A stretch of DNA of 64,000 nucleotides from Rhodococcus sp. PAMC28707 (GCF_004795915.1 NZ_CP039253.1:3437501-3501500), one strand, 5' to 3'. Positions 54,071-62,485 are shown, counted from the stretch's first letter. Notes: generated by a model not told the origin, from the sequence alone. Made by a program: numbers and translations.

Positions 54071-54532
54071 ATGAACAAACGCACAGGTATTACCGGTGGA
54101 ACTTCGCGAGTTGGCAGGGCCATCGCAATTTCGTTCGCGGCTTTGGCGGTGATGTTCGTGGTGACACCATCTGCGGGGGCCCAGCCGGGTGTCGGTTCGA
54201 GCGACTTCTCGTCACCAGTCGTCGGTCTCAATGTTCAAAATACCGGCTATGCGGGCGGCGAAACTCCCTTCGTCTACTCGACACTGGTCGCGCAGACGGA
54301 TTCCAGCCAGCCAGGTAAGACGCGCTTTCTTCACAACGGCAGCCACTGCGGTTGCACCGTGAACTGGCGCAATCTCGATACCGGGGCCACCGGGTCGTGG
54401 ACCATGCCGCCGGTGTGGGAAGCGGATGCTTGGAAGCCGACCGGTGTCGGGCGCATCGAAGCGACTGCCCGAATTAATGGCAACTTCAGCCTGACGATCA
54501 TCACCGGCCGCGGATCCTGGATCGTTCCCTGA
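54071..54532 (+). CDS. Secreted protein of unknown function, tandem copy 1
   Basis: 153 residues with signal peptide (IAISFAALAVMFVVTPSAGA, cleavage near AGA-QP). The mature part has a close Cys pair (HCGCTVNW), NLDTGATGSW and the C-terminal SLTIITGRGSWIVP, suggesting a small beta-rich domain with one disulfide. It is about 80 percent identical to the copy at 54778-55242. GGGGGAG lies 2 bases before the ATG. It follows the acyl-CoA synthetase by 73 bases and was part of a duplicated block. No family recognised. Confidence 0.72.
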   Translation: MNKRTGITGGTSRVGRAIAISFAALAVMFVVTPSAGAQPGVGSSDFSSPVVGLNVQNTGYAGGETPFVYSTLVAQTDSSQPGKTRFLHNGSHCGCTVNWRNLDTGATGSWTMPPVWEADAWKPTGVGRIEATARINGNFSLTIITGRGSWIVP

Positions 54533-54564
54533 CTCGGAGAATTCGTAAAGGGGCAGTGGGATAG

Positions 54565-54616
54565 CTACTTTCGTCCTGCTGTCCACTTCATGCCCGACCC
54601 GTACTTCTTGTCCAGT
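54565..54616 (-). pseudogene. Fossil 3' end of a terD gene
   Basis: Matches 55275-55326, the last codons of the intact TerD gene, with only a few differences and the same spacing (about 710 bases) from the preceding secreted-protein gene. The rest of the terD copy is missing. It marks the right end of the first copy of a tandem duplication. Confidence 0.7.
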
Positions 54617-54623
54617 GCGCGTT

Positions 54624-54706
54624 GATGTTTCACCTCGCCGTCCACATCTGATGAGTAAGCCCGTCGCGCCGGAAATTCTCATCCCCGACGGCAAGTAGAT
54701 CGAGGC
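54624..54706 (+). pseudogene. Fossil internal fragments of the acyl-CoA synthetase gene
   Basis: Three pieces in order: 54624-54640 resembles 53125-53142, 54644-54679 matches 53163-53198 (34 of 36 bases), and 54683-54706 matches the CCCCGACG region at 53792-53815 (22 of 24). In the intact gene the last two are about 590 bases apart; here 3 bases separate them. It is the collapsed remainder of a duplicated synthetase gene. Confidence 0.7.
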
Positions 54707-54777
54707 AATGGTTTGTAACGCGACAAATGCGGCGGTCGATATCTCTCCCGACACGAGTCGTCTACTTCGGGGGAGCC

Positions 54778-55242
54778 ATGAACAAACGCACGGGTATTAC
54801 CGGTGTAACTTCGAAAATCGGCAAGGGCATCGCAATTTCGTTCGCGGCTTTGGCGGTGATGTTCGTGGTGACACCGTCCGCGGGGGCTCAGCCGAGTGTC
54901 GGTTCGACGAATTTCTCGTCACCGGTCGTCGGTCTCAATATTAAGAGTGACGGTTATGCGGGCAGCGAAAACCTTTTCGTTTACTCGACACTGGTCGCGC
55001 GGACAGATCCCAGCCAGCCGGGTAAAACGCTCTTCCTTCGGAACGGTACCCACTGTGGTTGCACCGTGAACTGGCGCAACCTCGACACCGGCGCCACCGG
55101 GTCGTGGTCGATGCCGGTGGGGGTGGCGGAATGGGATCCGTGGAAGCCGACCGGTGTCGGGCGCATCGAAGCGACTGCCCGAATCGATGGCAACTTAAGC
55201 CTGACGATCATCACCGGCCGCGGATCCTGGATCGTTCCCTGA
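54778..55242 (+). CDS. Secreted protein of unknown function, tandem copy 2
   Basis: 154 residues from ATG at 54778 (the longer frame lacks the signal peptide at its start). Same signal peptide, HCGCTVNW pair and C-terminal ITGRGSWIVP as copy 1; it has one extra codon and differs mainly in the stretch before FVYSTLVA and around the GVAEWDPW loop. Its 5' flank back to about 54721 also matches copy 1. The open frame has been kept in both copies, so both probably remain functional. Confidence 0.72.
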   Translation: MNKRTGITGVTSKIGKGIAISFAALAVMFVVTPSAGAQPSVGSTNFSSPVVGLNIKSDGYAGSENLFVYSTLVARTDPSQPGKTLFLRNGTHCGCTVNWRNLDTGATGSWSMPVGVAEWDPWKPTGVGRIEATARIDGNLSLTIITGRGSWIVP

Positions 55243-55274
55243 CTCGGAGAATTGGTAAAGGGGCAGTGGGATAG

Positions 55275-55961
55275 CTACTTTCGTCCTGCTGCCCACTTCA
55301 TGCCCCACCCGTACTTCTTGTCCAGGTCCGACTGGCTGCCCTCGATGTACTCGACCTCGCGGGTTACGGTAATACCCTGCTTGGTGTTCTCCAGCAGTGC
55401 GATCGAGCAGATGCGGGCGGAGTTGTTGTCGGAGTCGAGCCGAACCTCTACCTGGGGTCCGGTAGTGGGGAAGAGGGTGACGACGCCGTCGACTGCGGCC
55501 CAGTTGGGTGCGCCGTCGTAGATCATGGCGAAGATCAGTATCCGCTTGAAATTCTCCGGCCGCGCGAGGTTGATATGCATGTTCTCGCCGCCGGTCACAG
55601 TGCCTGAACGGTCGTCGCCATCGAGCGCGATGTAGGGCGCTGTGTCGAGGGAGCCGAAGCTTTTTCCGAGTGCTTGGATAACACCCTTGGTGCCGTCGGC
55701 CAGCTCGTACAAGCATCCGAGGTCGAGGTCGACTCCGCCGCTGCCGTACGAGGCGGCAGCGAGCTTGGCGAGGAAACCCTTCTTCTTAGGCTGCGGCGCG
55801 GCCGCGCCGCTCGACCAGTTGAGATTTACGCGCATCGCGCCTTGTTTCTCACCGGACTTCGTCAGGCTGATGGTGGGTGCGGCCTTGGACAAGGTCACCT
55901 TGCTCAGGCTCACTGCCGCCGCCGGCGGTGTCGTGGGCTTGCGGGTGTAGTCGATGGCCAT
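55275..55961 (-). CDS. TerD-family (tellurium-resistance/vWA-associated) protein
   Basis: 228 residues from ATG at 55961, with GAAAGG upstream. GGVDLDLGCLYELADGTKGV, IALDGDDRSGTVTGGENM and the C-terminal DNNSARICSIALLENTKQG are the calcium-binding TerD signatures. The N-terminal 60 residues (VSLSKVTLSKAAPTISLTKS) repeat a short SLSK-like strand and are less conserved. TerD proteins act in membrane-linked stress responses with other Ter genes; none of those is seen here. It ends 33 bases from the convergent secreted-protein gene. Confidence 0.9.
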   Translation of the reverse strand: MAIDYTRKPTTPPAAAVSLSKVTLSKAAPTISLTKSGEKQGAMRVNLNWSSGAAAPQPKKKGFLAKLAAASYGSGGVDLDLGCLYELADGTKGVIQALGKSFGSLDTAPYIALDGDDRSGTVTGGENMHINLARPENFKRILIFAMIYDGAPNWAAVDGVVTLFPTTGPQVEVRLDSDNNSARICSIALLENTKQGITVTREVEYIEGSQSDLDKKYGWGMKWAAGRK

Positions 55962-56017
55962 GGATGAAACCTTTCGCGCTGCGTCGTGCCTGTCCGGTTT
56001 GCGTATTTCCATCCAGA

Positions 56018-57274
56018 CTAGTCGCGTATTGGATCATCTTGCGACCGGGAGTGCGCAGGAAACGCCCGCGCTTGTCGTCCGGATCCGACGGTTCGATGGC
56101 CGGGACCGTCGACGACGAAGCGCAGCGCGGCCCGCATGGATTCCTCGGCTCGACGCCACGCTTCGGCTTTACGGCGGAGCACCGAATCGGTGTTGCCCAC
56201 TGCGATGGCATTATCCGCAAGTTGGACCCAGCTGAAGTGCTCGCTCCCACATGCCCGTAGAAGTTCCAGGATGGTGAGTCGATCATGCCCGCAGACCGAG
56301 GCCACGTGCCGCGAGTCGGGCGCCTGGCCCGGCAGGTCCGGCAGGTCCGAGTAGATTAGCGCCCTCAGCTCTTCGGGGAGGATCGTCTCATCGTTGGACC
56401 GCTGCTGCAGCTGGGCTGCCAGGGCTTCGCCGCACTCGGAGATGAAACGAACGAACATCCCGAGCCCACGCCCGAGGTGCTCCTCGACCAATGGTGAGCA
56501 GTCGATTCTCGTAGTCGCGACCACCGTGTCATCGGTGAATCGGAAATTGATATCGGGCCAGGAAAGTGCGAGGCGCTGAGTTCTCGGCACTGCTGCTCGA
56601 CACTGCGGATCGACGTCGAAAGCAATGAACAGCTCTACGACGGGTTCGGCATCCAACACTCGTAAGTAGGCAGTCCCGCAGTCGAATGGGAAAGCTATGT
56701 TTCCGTCGGCATCCTTGGTCGGCTCAGCGAACATGATCGAGTCGAGTATCGCGTCGACCTGTGACGAAAGTCGATCGTAGGGACTCGGCGCATCCCAGCC
56801 TTCCAAGGCGGACTCGGTGTCGAAAACTGTGGACGGCGGACTGCCGTCGGCCCAGGCAGCGAGAAGAGATGGATGCCTGACGCCGCGGATCTCGCGCAAC
56901 AGGGTGGTGATCGCGGCCGATGCAAATTCGGTGTCCTCGGCTGCGGCAAGGACGTACAAGTCGAGTGAGTGGTGCGCGGAGGGGGAGCCGCTGTCGACTC
57001 CGTCCCACCCCGCGTGCGCCAACATGATGCGATCTTCAGTCGTCATTACTCGAACGATCGCGTGCTGAATCGTCACGTCGACGCGAACGGACCCATCCAT
57101 ACGTCCGGTGACCGTCAGGAACAGGTCGTTCTCGCTCAACCTGTCGCGTGTGGTCGTGGTGCAGATCGAGAGTGTGTCGCCGCATCGCATCGCGGCAAAG
57201 TAGCAACCTAGGCGAACAGTGAATCGGAGCCATGCCGCGTCGAGTCCGGAATCGAACTCGAGTTCCTCGGACAC
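56018..57274 (-). CDS. Large protein of unknown function upstream of terD (YbjN-like?)
   Basis: 418 residues from GTG at 57274, fixed by a perfect AAGGAGG 6 bases upstream; a longer frame ignores it. Two similar-looking halves (residues about 1-150 and 150-300) have the alternating strand pattern of YbjN/type III chaperone-like domains (FDSGLDAAWLRFTVRLG; FPFDCGTAYLRVLDAEP), followed by a helical tail with LRRKAEAWRRAEESMRAAL. The domain call is weak. It ends 57 bases before the terD start on the same strand, so the two may be co-transcribed. Confidence 0.6.
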   Translation of the reverse strand: MSEELEFDSGLDAAWLRFTVRLGCYFAAMRCGDTLSICTTTTRDRLSENDLFLTVTGRMDGSVRVDVTIQHAIVRVMTTEDRIMLAHAGWDGVDSGSPSAHHSLDLYVLAAAEDTEFASAAITTLLREIRGVRHPSLLAAWADGSPPSTVFDTESALEGWDAPSPYDRLSSQVDAILDSIMFAEPTKDADGNIAFPFDCGTAYLRVLDAEPVVELFIAFDVDPQCRAAVPRTQRLALSWPDINFRFTDDTVVATTRIDCSPLVEEHLGRGLGMFVRFISECGEALAAQLQQRSNDETILPEELRALIYSDLPDLPGQAPDSRHVASVCGHDRLTILELLRACGSEHFSWVQLADNAIAVGNTDSVLRRKAEAWRRAEESMRAALRFVVDGPGHRTVGSGRQARAFPAHSRSQDDPIRD

Positions 57275-57480
57275 GTGGTACCTCCTTGATCGCACGCGGA
57301 ACCGTGGATGTAGCTGGTTACCGCCATCGGGAGGTGCCCGATGTGGGTTCGTTCTTGCCTTGCGAATTCACCTTAGTAGTCTGCTCCGACATTGCAGACC
57401 GTCGAACTGGTCGAATCATGCGCGACGGCGGCCGGAAAATGCATCGGAAGCGAAAAATCCCGCGCTGCAATCTAATTGGC

Positions 57481-57504
57481 CATGTCATTCAATCGAATGA
57501 CATG
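57481..57504. promoter_or_regulatory. Perfect 10-base inverted repeat
   Basis: Arms CATGTCATTC and GAATGACATG around a 4-base AATC loop. No T run follows on either strand, so an operator is more likely than a terminator. It lies about 207 bases upstream of the start at 57274. Confidence 0.45.
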
Positions 57505-57566
57505 ACTTTCGGGGTTGGTTCGTTTGCGGCGTGTCGAACACTGATGTGTTCCTACCAACGCGAAAA

Positions 57567-57595
57567 GCCGCGCCGGAAAGGAATTCCGGCGCGGC
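57567..57595 (-). terminator. Terminator after succinate-semialdehyde dehydrogenase
   Basis: Stem GCCGCGCCGGAA / TTCCGGCGCGGC with a 5-base loop, then TTTTCG on the minus strand, 16 bases after the gabD stop. Confidence 0.85.
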
Positions 57596-57611
57596 CCATC
57601 AGATCGACTGT

Positions 57612-58988
57612 TTACTTCTTGGAGACGCGAACGAGCTTCTTGTTCACGAACTCGTCCATGCCCCACGGACCCAGTTCGCGGCCGACGCCGGAGCGCTTGA
57701 CCCCACCGAACGGTAGGCCGGGGAGCGTGGTGCCGTGCTCGTTGACGAAGGCCATTCCCACGTCGAGTTGGTTTGCCACTGTCCGCGCGTTGTCGAGGTC
57801 GGTGCTCCACACCGAGCCACTCAACCCGTATGCGGACGCGTTGGCCAACTCGATCGCTTCCTCGGCATCCTTCACCTTGTAGATCACCCCTGCGGGCCCG
57901 AACAGCTCTTCGCTGTACGCGCGCATATCCGGGGTGACATTGGTCAACAGTGTCGGCTCGACGTACGCGCCTGGTCCGTCGACCTTCTTACCGCCGGTGA
58001 GCAAGGTGGCTCCCTTGGCGACGGCGTCCTCGATCTGCTCGATGAGTGTGTCTGCGGCCGTCTGCGAGGACAACGGTCCGAGGACAGTGTTCTCATCCAG
58101 CGGATCACCTGTGGTAGTTGCGCCGAACGACGCGGTCAGCTTGGTGACGAACTCGTCGAAGTACTGCTCGGTGACGATGAGGCGCTTGGCGGAGTTGCAT
58201 GCCTGACCGGCATTGGACAGCCGCGCACGCGTTGCCGATTGGACGGTGGCATCCATGTCGTCAGTGTCGAGGAGGATGAACGCATCGGAACCTCCCAGTT
58301 CCAGCACGACCTTCTTGAGGTTACGGCCGGCTGTCTCGCCCACCGAAGTGCCGGCGCGCTCGCTACCGGTGAGTGATACGCCCTGGACCCGCGGATCGGC
58401 AATCATGTCTGCGATCTGCTCGTTGCTCGCGAAGATGTTGATGTACGCATCTGCGGGCAGACCCGCCTGCTGGAAGATTTCCTCCATGAGCAGAGCCGAC
58501 TGCGGACAGTTCGGTGCGTGCTTGAGCAGGATCGTGTTACCGAGCATCAGATTCGGGCCGGCGAACCGAGCAACTTGGTAATACGGGAAGTTCCACGGCA
58601 TGACGCCGATGAGCGCACCGATCGGCTTGCGCTGAAGCACGGACTCCTCGGCCCCGGGGACGTCGAGTTTCTCGTCCTCGAGCAACGTCGGGCCGTTGTC
58701 GGCGTAGTACTGGTAGATGGCCGAGGACAACTGAACCTCGCCCTTCGCTTGGGCGAGCGGCTTGCCCATCTCGACGGCAATGCTTCGAGCCAACTCGTCG
58801 GATCGTTCGACATAGAGGTCGGCAACTTTGTGCAGGATCTCTGCACGATGCTTCGGCGACGTCTTGCTCCACGTCAGGTAGCCGGAGTGTGCAGCGGCGA
58901 GCACTCGCTCGACACCGGCAGTGTCGAGGGTCTCGAATTCCTTCACGGTTGTGCCGTTGGCAGGATTGACAGTTTTGTAGGTTGTCAT
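57612..58988 (-). CDS. gabD: NAD(P)-dependent succinate-semialdehyde dehydrogenase
   Basis: 458 residues from ATG at 58988 (MTTYKTVNPANGTTV). Aldehyde-dehydrogenase residues: catalytic Cys264 in NAGQACNSAKR, general base Glu230 in LELGGSD, MPWNFPYYQVARF before the substrate tunnel, and SGVGRELGPWGMDEF at the C-terminus, a mark of the GabD1-type group in mycobacteria and rhodococci. Oxidises succinate semialdehyde to succinate in GABA and related pathways; related aldehydes are possible. It is last in a minus-strand run from the P450 gene and ends at a strong terminator. Confidence 0.88.
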   Translation of the reverse strand: MTTYKTVNPANGTTVKEFETLDTAGVERVLAAAHSGYLTWSKTSPKHRAEILHKVADLYVERSDELARSIAVEMGKPLAQAKGEVQLSSAIYQYYADNGPTLLEDEKLDVPGAEESVLQRKPIGALIGVMPWNFPYYQVARFAGPNLMLGNTILLKHAPNCPQSALLMEEIFQQAGLPADAYINIFASNEQIADMIADPRVQGVSLTGSERAGTSVGETAGRNLKKVVLELGGSDAFILLDTDDMDATVQSATRARLSNAGQACNSAKRLIVTEQYFDEFVTKLTASFGATTTGDPLDENTVLGPLSSQTAADTLIEQIEDAVAKGATLLTGGKKVDGPGAYVEPTLLTNVTPDMRAYSEELFGPAGVIYKVKDAEEAIELANASAYGLSGSVWSTDLDNARTVANQLDVGMAFVNEHGTTLPGLPFGGVKRSGVGRELGPWGMDEFVNKKLVRVSKK

Positions 58989-59083
58989 ACCGGCTTCAAC
59001 AGGATGGGGGTACCTCGTTGTTCCAATTCGATCGCGTCGATTGCCGCACAGCTGGTCGGTGGGGGTGATCGGGTCATGAAGTT

Positions 59084-60529
59084 TCACAGGGAACGCACCC
59101 GGATCAGCCCACTGAGAGTGCCCTGCAGATACTCGCCCCTCGAGGTGATGAGTCCTGACGTCTGCAGTGTGTCGTTCACGACCGAGCCCGGCAACTGCTG
59201 AGTGTCCAGCACCGAACCGGTGCTCGGATCGATCACCGTGTACTCGAATCCGTCCAAAGCCGAGGTAGCGGCGGAGGACAGGGGAAGCTCCTGACGGACG
59301 ACGGTATACAGGTGGCCGTCCGCTGTGGACAGGCGCGGCAAGGCGGCGCTACGCACCTTGTTGTCCCACACTGTGTGGCAGTCGGAGCCGTCGAGGTCGA
59401 CCCTGGTCATCCCTCCGGTGAAGGGTGCCGTGGCCGGCATCGCGGGGCCGGCGTCCTCGGGCACCCTGGGGTACGGGTATCCATAGGTGCTCGCCACGAA
59501 TACCGAGTTACCGACGCCGATCGGTGAGTTCTCGCTACCAGGGCCTCCGGTGGTGAGGACGGGTTGCGAGCACACGAGCTCTCCGGTCGAAGCGCGATAT
59601 ACCTGCAGCGCTACCTGAGCGTCGGCATTGTCGACGATGGTCAGGTAGTCGGCTCCGGTGGTCGGGCCGAAGTATGTCGGTGTGGAGCCGGTACCCCAGC
59701 TCAGTTGGCCGGGCTTGCGAGCGCTACCGCGATCGTAGGATGCACGCCAATCGATCTTCGGAGCGCCGCCGTCGACGCTGAGCTGGTAGAGCGCGTGGGT
59801 GGTGGCGACGGCAATCCCGCTGGTGGAGCTGGAGATGCTGTTTGCCACGTGCTCGCCCGCGGGGAGCTGCAGAGTTCGTATGGTGTCAGCGTCGTCCACG
59901 ATCCCGATTCGGCCGGCGCCAGTGGCGAACCAGATGTTGCCCTCCCAATCGGGGGCAAGCCCGGTGACGTTGTCGCCGTTGGGGATTGACGCGGTCAAGT
60001 CGACGGACTGATCGATGGTCAGCGTCCAGGCGCCCAGCGGCGTCCGGTGGTGCCCCACTCGGACGAGCATGCGGTCACCGCCCACAGCGACGAGTCGATC
60101 GGCGTTGTCCAGGAAGGCATATACGCCCCCGAGGAGGCTGCCCTTCGGAAGTGCGAGGTTCGCGACCGAGGCCGCTGCACCGCTGCCGAGCATCGAGGTG
60201 TCGATCAGGTGCACGATCGGTGTCTGGTCGAGGATTGCGGTGCACAGAGCGAGCACCATCCCATCGGAACTTTCCAACAGGGTTGGGCAGGCGGCAGCCA
60301 ACGGCAGTGAGTCCACCGTGAGTGGTCCGCTGGGACCGGCGAGATGCGTTGCGTCGGAGGAGCCGGCATCGCCATGCATCGTGGATGTACCGACGGGCCC
60401 GAGGAATGGGTTGGCAGGGGCGAGGGGACCCCAAGTGGTCTGCGCCGAAGCGACACCGCCACCGACGGTGGCTATCAGGACGAAGGTGAGTGCGAAAAGG
60501 AACAGAGCCTGCTGGGACTGCCGGTTCAC
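59084..60529 (-). CDS. Secreted beta-propeller-like protein of unknown function
   Basis: 481 residues from GTG at 60529, with GGGAG 7 bases upstream. Signal peptide about 1-29 (FLFALTFVLIATVGGGVASA). The mature part shows repeated strand units with NIWFATGAGRIGIVDDADTI, HALYQLSVDGGAPKIDW, GQLSWGTGSTPTYFGP and DGHLYTVV, in the style of a PQQ/NHL-like propeller. Paired Cys residues may form disulfides. It lies in the same-strand run P450-TetR-this gene-gabD. Five CATCG units lie just before its ribosome site. I do not know a function. Confidence 0.7.
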   Translation of the reverse strand: MNRQSQQALFLFALTFVLIATVGGGVASAQTTWGPLAPANPFLGPVGTSTMHGDAGSSDATHLAGPSGPLTVDSLPLAAACPTLLESSDGMVLALCTAILDQTPIVHLIDTSMLGSGAAASVANLALPKGSLLGGVYAFLDNADRLVAVGGDRMLVRVGHHRTPLGAWTLTIDQSVDLTASIPNGDNVTGLAPDWEGNIWFATGAGRIGIVDDADTIRTLQLPAGEHVANSISSSTSGIAVATTHALYQLSVDGGAPKIDWRASYDRGSARKPGQLSWGTGSTPTYFGPTTGADYLTIVDNADAQVALQVYRASTGELVCSQPVLTTGGPGSENSPIGVGNSVFVASTYGYPYPRVPEDAGPAMPATAPFTGGMTRVDLDGSDCHTVWDNKVRSAALPRLSTADGHLYTVVRQELPLSSAATSALDGFEYTVIDPSTGSVLDTQQLPGSVVNDTLQTSGLITSRGEYLQGTLSGLIRVRSL

Positions 60530-60540
60530 GATTGCTCCCT

Positions 60541-60565
60541 CGATGCGATGCGATGCGATGCGATG
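60541..60565. repeat. Pentanucleotide microsatellite (CGATG)5
   Basis: Five perfect CGATG units, starting 3 bases after the tetR stop codon and ending 12 bases before the start of the secreted-protein gene. Read on the coding strand it is (CATCG)5. Loss or gain of units would change the distance between the two genes without changing any protein. Confidence 0.85.
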
Positions 60566-60568
60566 CGG

Positions 60569-61156
60569 TCAGAACGGTGCCAGCAAGGCCGGCACCACGA
60601 ACTGTTCGATCATGGCGCGCTCGTCGGCCTCGTCGGCGCCGGGGACGGTGAGCAGCGAAACGATCACCCGAACCAGCCACCGGGCGCGCCGTGAAAGCTC
60701 TTGCTGGTCAATGGTTCCGGCGTCGGCGAGCAATTCTGCGCCCAGCACCTCTATAACCTCCGAGGTGTTGGCGATTTCGGAGGCGATGGCTGCATCGCCG
60801 AGTCCGAACCAGGCGGCCAGGATCGGTGTCGCGCGTACCTCTCTCAACGCGCCGAGGATTCCCTCGACGACGCGTCGTCGAGGGTCCTCGAGGACCGCGA
60901 CCTGCTTCCCGAGCCGCTCACCCAACCGTCGAGCTTCACGGTGTACGAACGCCAGGTGCAGTGCCCGACGGTTCTCGAAGTACCGGTACAGCGTTGCCCG
61001 CGAACATCCTGCAGCCTTGGCGATCTCGGCCATGCCGGTGCTCGCCACGCCGCGCACCACGAAAAGCTCCGCGGCAGCGTCGAGGATTCGCTCTGCCGCG
61101 ATCTCGGTGCGCTCATCACGTAGCCAGGATGAGGTCGCTGCATCGGGTCCTGCCAT
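60569..61156 (-). CDS. TetR-family regulator, coupled to P450
   Basis: 195 residues. HTH at about 20-65 (LDAAAELFVVRGVASTGM; AGCSRATLYRYFENR), then a TetR_C ligand domain rich in helices. Its ATG shares one base with the P450 stop (TGATG), so translation is coupled. It may control its own operon, whose promoter at 62395-62424 overlaps no obvious palindrome. The ligand may be the P450 substrate. Confidence 0.88.
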   Translation of the reverse strand: MAGPDAATSSWLRDERTEIAAERILDAAAELFVVRGVASTGMAEIAKAAGCSRATLYRYFENRRALHLAFVHREARRLGERLGKQVAVLEDPRRRVVEGILGALREVRATPILAAWFGLGDAAIASEIANTSEVIEVLGAELLADAGTIDQQELSRRARWLVRVIVSLLTVPGADEADERAMIEQFVVPALLAPF

Positions 61157-62388
61157 CAGTGGACCGCGAACGGCACGTGGGTGGGCCGCCGCACATAGTT
61201 GCCGGGTGCGTACTCCACGGCGTCGATGTCGACGGTGAAGTCCGGATATCTCAGCAGTAGTTCCTCGAGCGCGACGCGGGCCTGCATTCTTGCGGCGGCT
61301 GCGCCGAGGCAGTGGTGAGCTCCGTGGCTGAAGGTCAAAATTTGACGTGGGGCACGCAGCACGTCGAACTCCTCCGCATCGGGGCCGTAGGCACGCGAGT
61401 CGCGATTTGCGGACCCATAGACCAGTAGTACCTTACGTCCCGCTGGAATAGTGACGCCCTCGATGGTGACGTCGCGCGTGGTGGTGCGGGCCAGTCCTTG
61501 CACCGGTGAGGTCAGGCGGAGCAGTTCCTCGATGGCGTCAGGAATGCGAGACGGGTCCTCGAGCAGTAACGCCCGTTGGTCGAGTCGCTGGGTCAGCAAT
61601 TGGACAGCGCCACCGAGCATCCCGGTCGTGGTGTCGTTGCCGCCGGTAACCATGGTGAAGGCGAACCCGAGGATGGACATCAGCCCGGAGATGTCTCCGT
61701 CCGCGCCGACTCCGGCTGCGACCAGATGCGAGATGGTGTCCTCGCCGGTGTTACCCCCGGCCGCTTCGGCGCGACGGCGATTGATCAGGTCGGCGAAGTA
61801 CCCCATCAGATCTCCCACAGCGGAGGCCTCATGGAGGGTTTTTCCGGTGGCGGTAGCCGTGACGATCGAGTCGGTCCAGCCATCGAATTTGCCACGGTCT
61901 TCGGCCGGGACGCCCAGGTAGTGTGCGACGACCATGCTCGGTAGCGGTTTGAACAGTGCCGTGACGATATCTCCGCTGCCGGCCGCGCGGAGTTCCTCCA
62001 GGCGCTCGATGACGAACTCGCGGACCTGAGGTTCGACGGAACTGACCTGCCGTGGAGTGAACCCGCGGGCGACGAGGCGCCGAAAGTCGGTGTGCTGCGG
62101 CGGGTCCTGCATCACCATCGGCGGGTTGTCGCGCAATCCGATTCGGTCCAGCTCACCGTACTGGGTGGTCAGGCCATCCGCGGAGGAGAAAGTCTCGTGA
62201 TCGCGGGCGGCGGCGTACACATCGGCATGTCGGGTCAGCACCCAGTAATCGTTGTCGGGTGATTCTGCCGGCACGACCCGGTGGACGGGGTCATGCTCGC
62301 GCAGAGCGGCGTACATGTCGAAAGGGTTTCGCCAGGCCTCGCCGGTGGGGGGCACGTACGAGGCCTTCGAAGACATTGTGGTCGTCAT
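61156..62388 (-). CDS. Cytochrome P450
   Basis: 410 residues from ATG at 62388 (a Met six codons upstream lies inside the promoter). Oxygen-binding I helix VTGGNDTTTGML, K helix EELLR with the partner Arg, and heme-binding FSHGAHHCLG with C360 as the axial thiolate. It looks like the bacterial soluble type that needs separate ferredoxin and reductase; neither gene is present here. Family blocks such as MQDPPQHTDFRRLVARGFTP resemble CYPs acting on terpenes or sterol-like molecules, but no substrate can be assigned. It leads the run P450-TetR-secreted protein-gabD. Confidence 0.93.
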   Translation of the reverse strand: MTTTMSSKASYVPPTGEAWRNPFDMYAALREHDPVHRVVPAESPDNDYWVLTRHADVYAAARDHETFSSADGLTTQYGELDRIGLRDNPPMVMQDPPQHTDFRRLVARGFTPRQVSSVEPQVREFVIERLEELRAAGSGDIVTALFKPLPSMVVAHYLGVPAEDRGKFDGWTDSIVTATATGKTLHEASAVGDLMGYFADLINRRRAEAAGGNTGEDTISHLVAAGVGADGDISGLMSILGFAFTMVTGGNDTTTGMLGGAVQLLTQRLDQRALLLEDPSRIPDAIEELLRLTSPVQGLARTTTRDVTIEGVTIPAGRKVLLVYGSANRDSRAYGPDAEEFDVLRAPRQILTFSHGAHHCLGAAAARMQARVALEELLLRYPDFTVDIDAVEYAPGNYVRRPTHVPFAVH

Positions 62389-62394
62389 GTATCG

Positions 62395-62424
62395 ATAGTG
62401 AGACAAAGAGTCATATATGTCAAT
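62395..62424 (-). promoter_or_regulatory. Promoter of a leaderless P450 transcript
   Basis: On the minus strand TTGACA (62424-62419), an 18-base spacer, CACTAT (62400-62395), then 6 bases to the ATG at 62388. Transcription should begin at or next to the start codon, so the mRNA would be leaderless, as is common in actinobacteria. Confidence 0.6.
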
Positions 62425-62434
62425 AGCGACAAAC

Positions 62435-62475
62435 CCGCCGGTGGTCGCGTAGACCGACTACGCGACCACCGGCGG
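62435..62475. terminator. Terminator after clpC
   Basis: Perfect 18-base stem (62435-62452 with 62458-62475; CCGCCGGTGGTCGCGTAG and its complement) with a 5-base loop, followed by GGGTTTG on the minus strand, just 10 bases past the clpC stop. The same region carries the P450 promoter on its other side. Confidence 0.85.
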
Positions 62476-62485
62476 GGGAGTGGAA

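Larger units (their letters stand above)
57275..57611. other. Intergenic region without a gene
   Basis: A 337-base stretch between the gabD stop and the start of the unknown protein gene (both minus strand). It holds the gabD terminator at 57567-57595 and a perfect palindrome at 57481-57504. Short open frames in it have no ribosome site and no conserved feature. Nothing else was seen. Confidence 0.6.
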
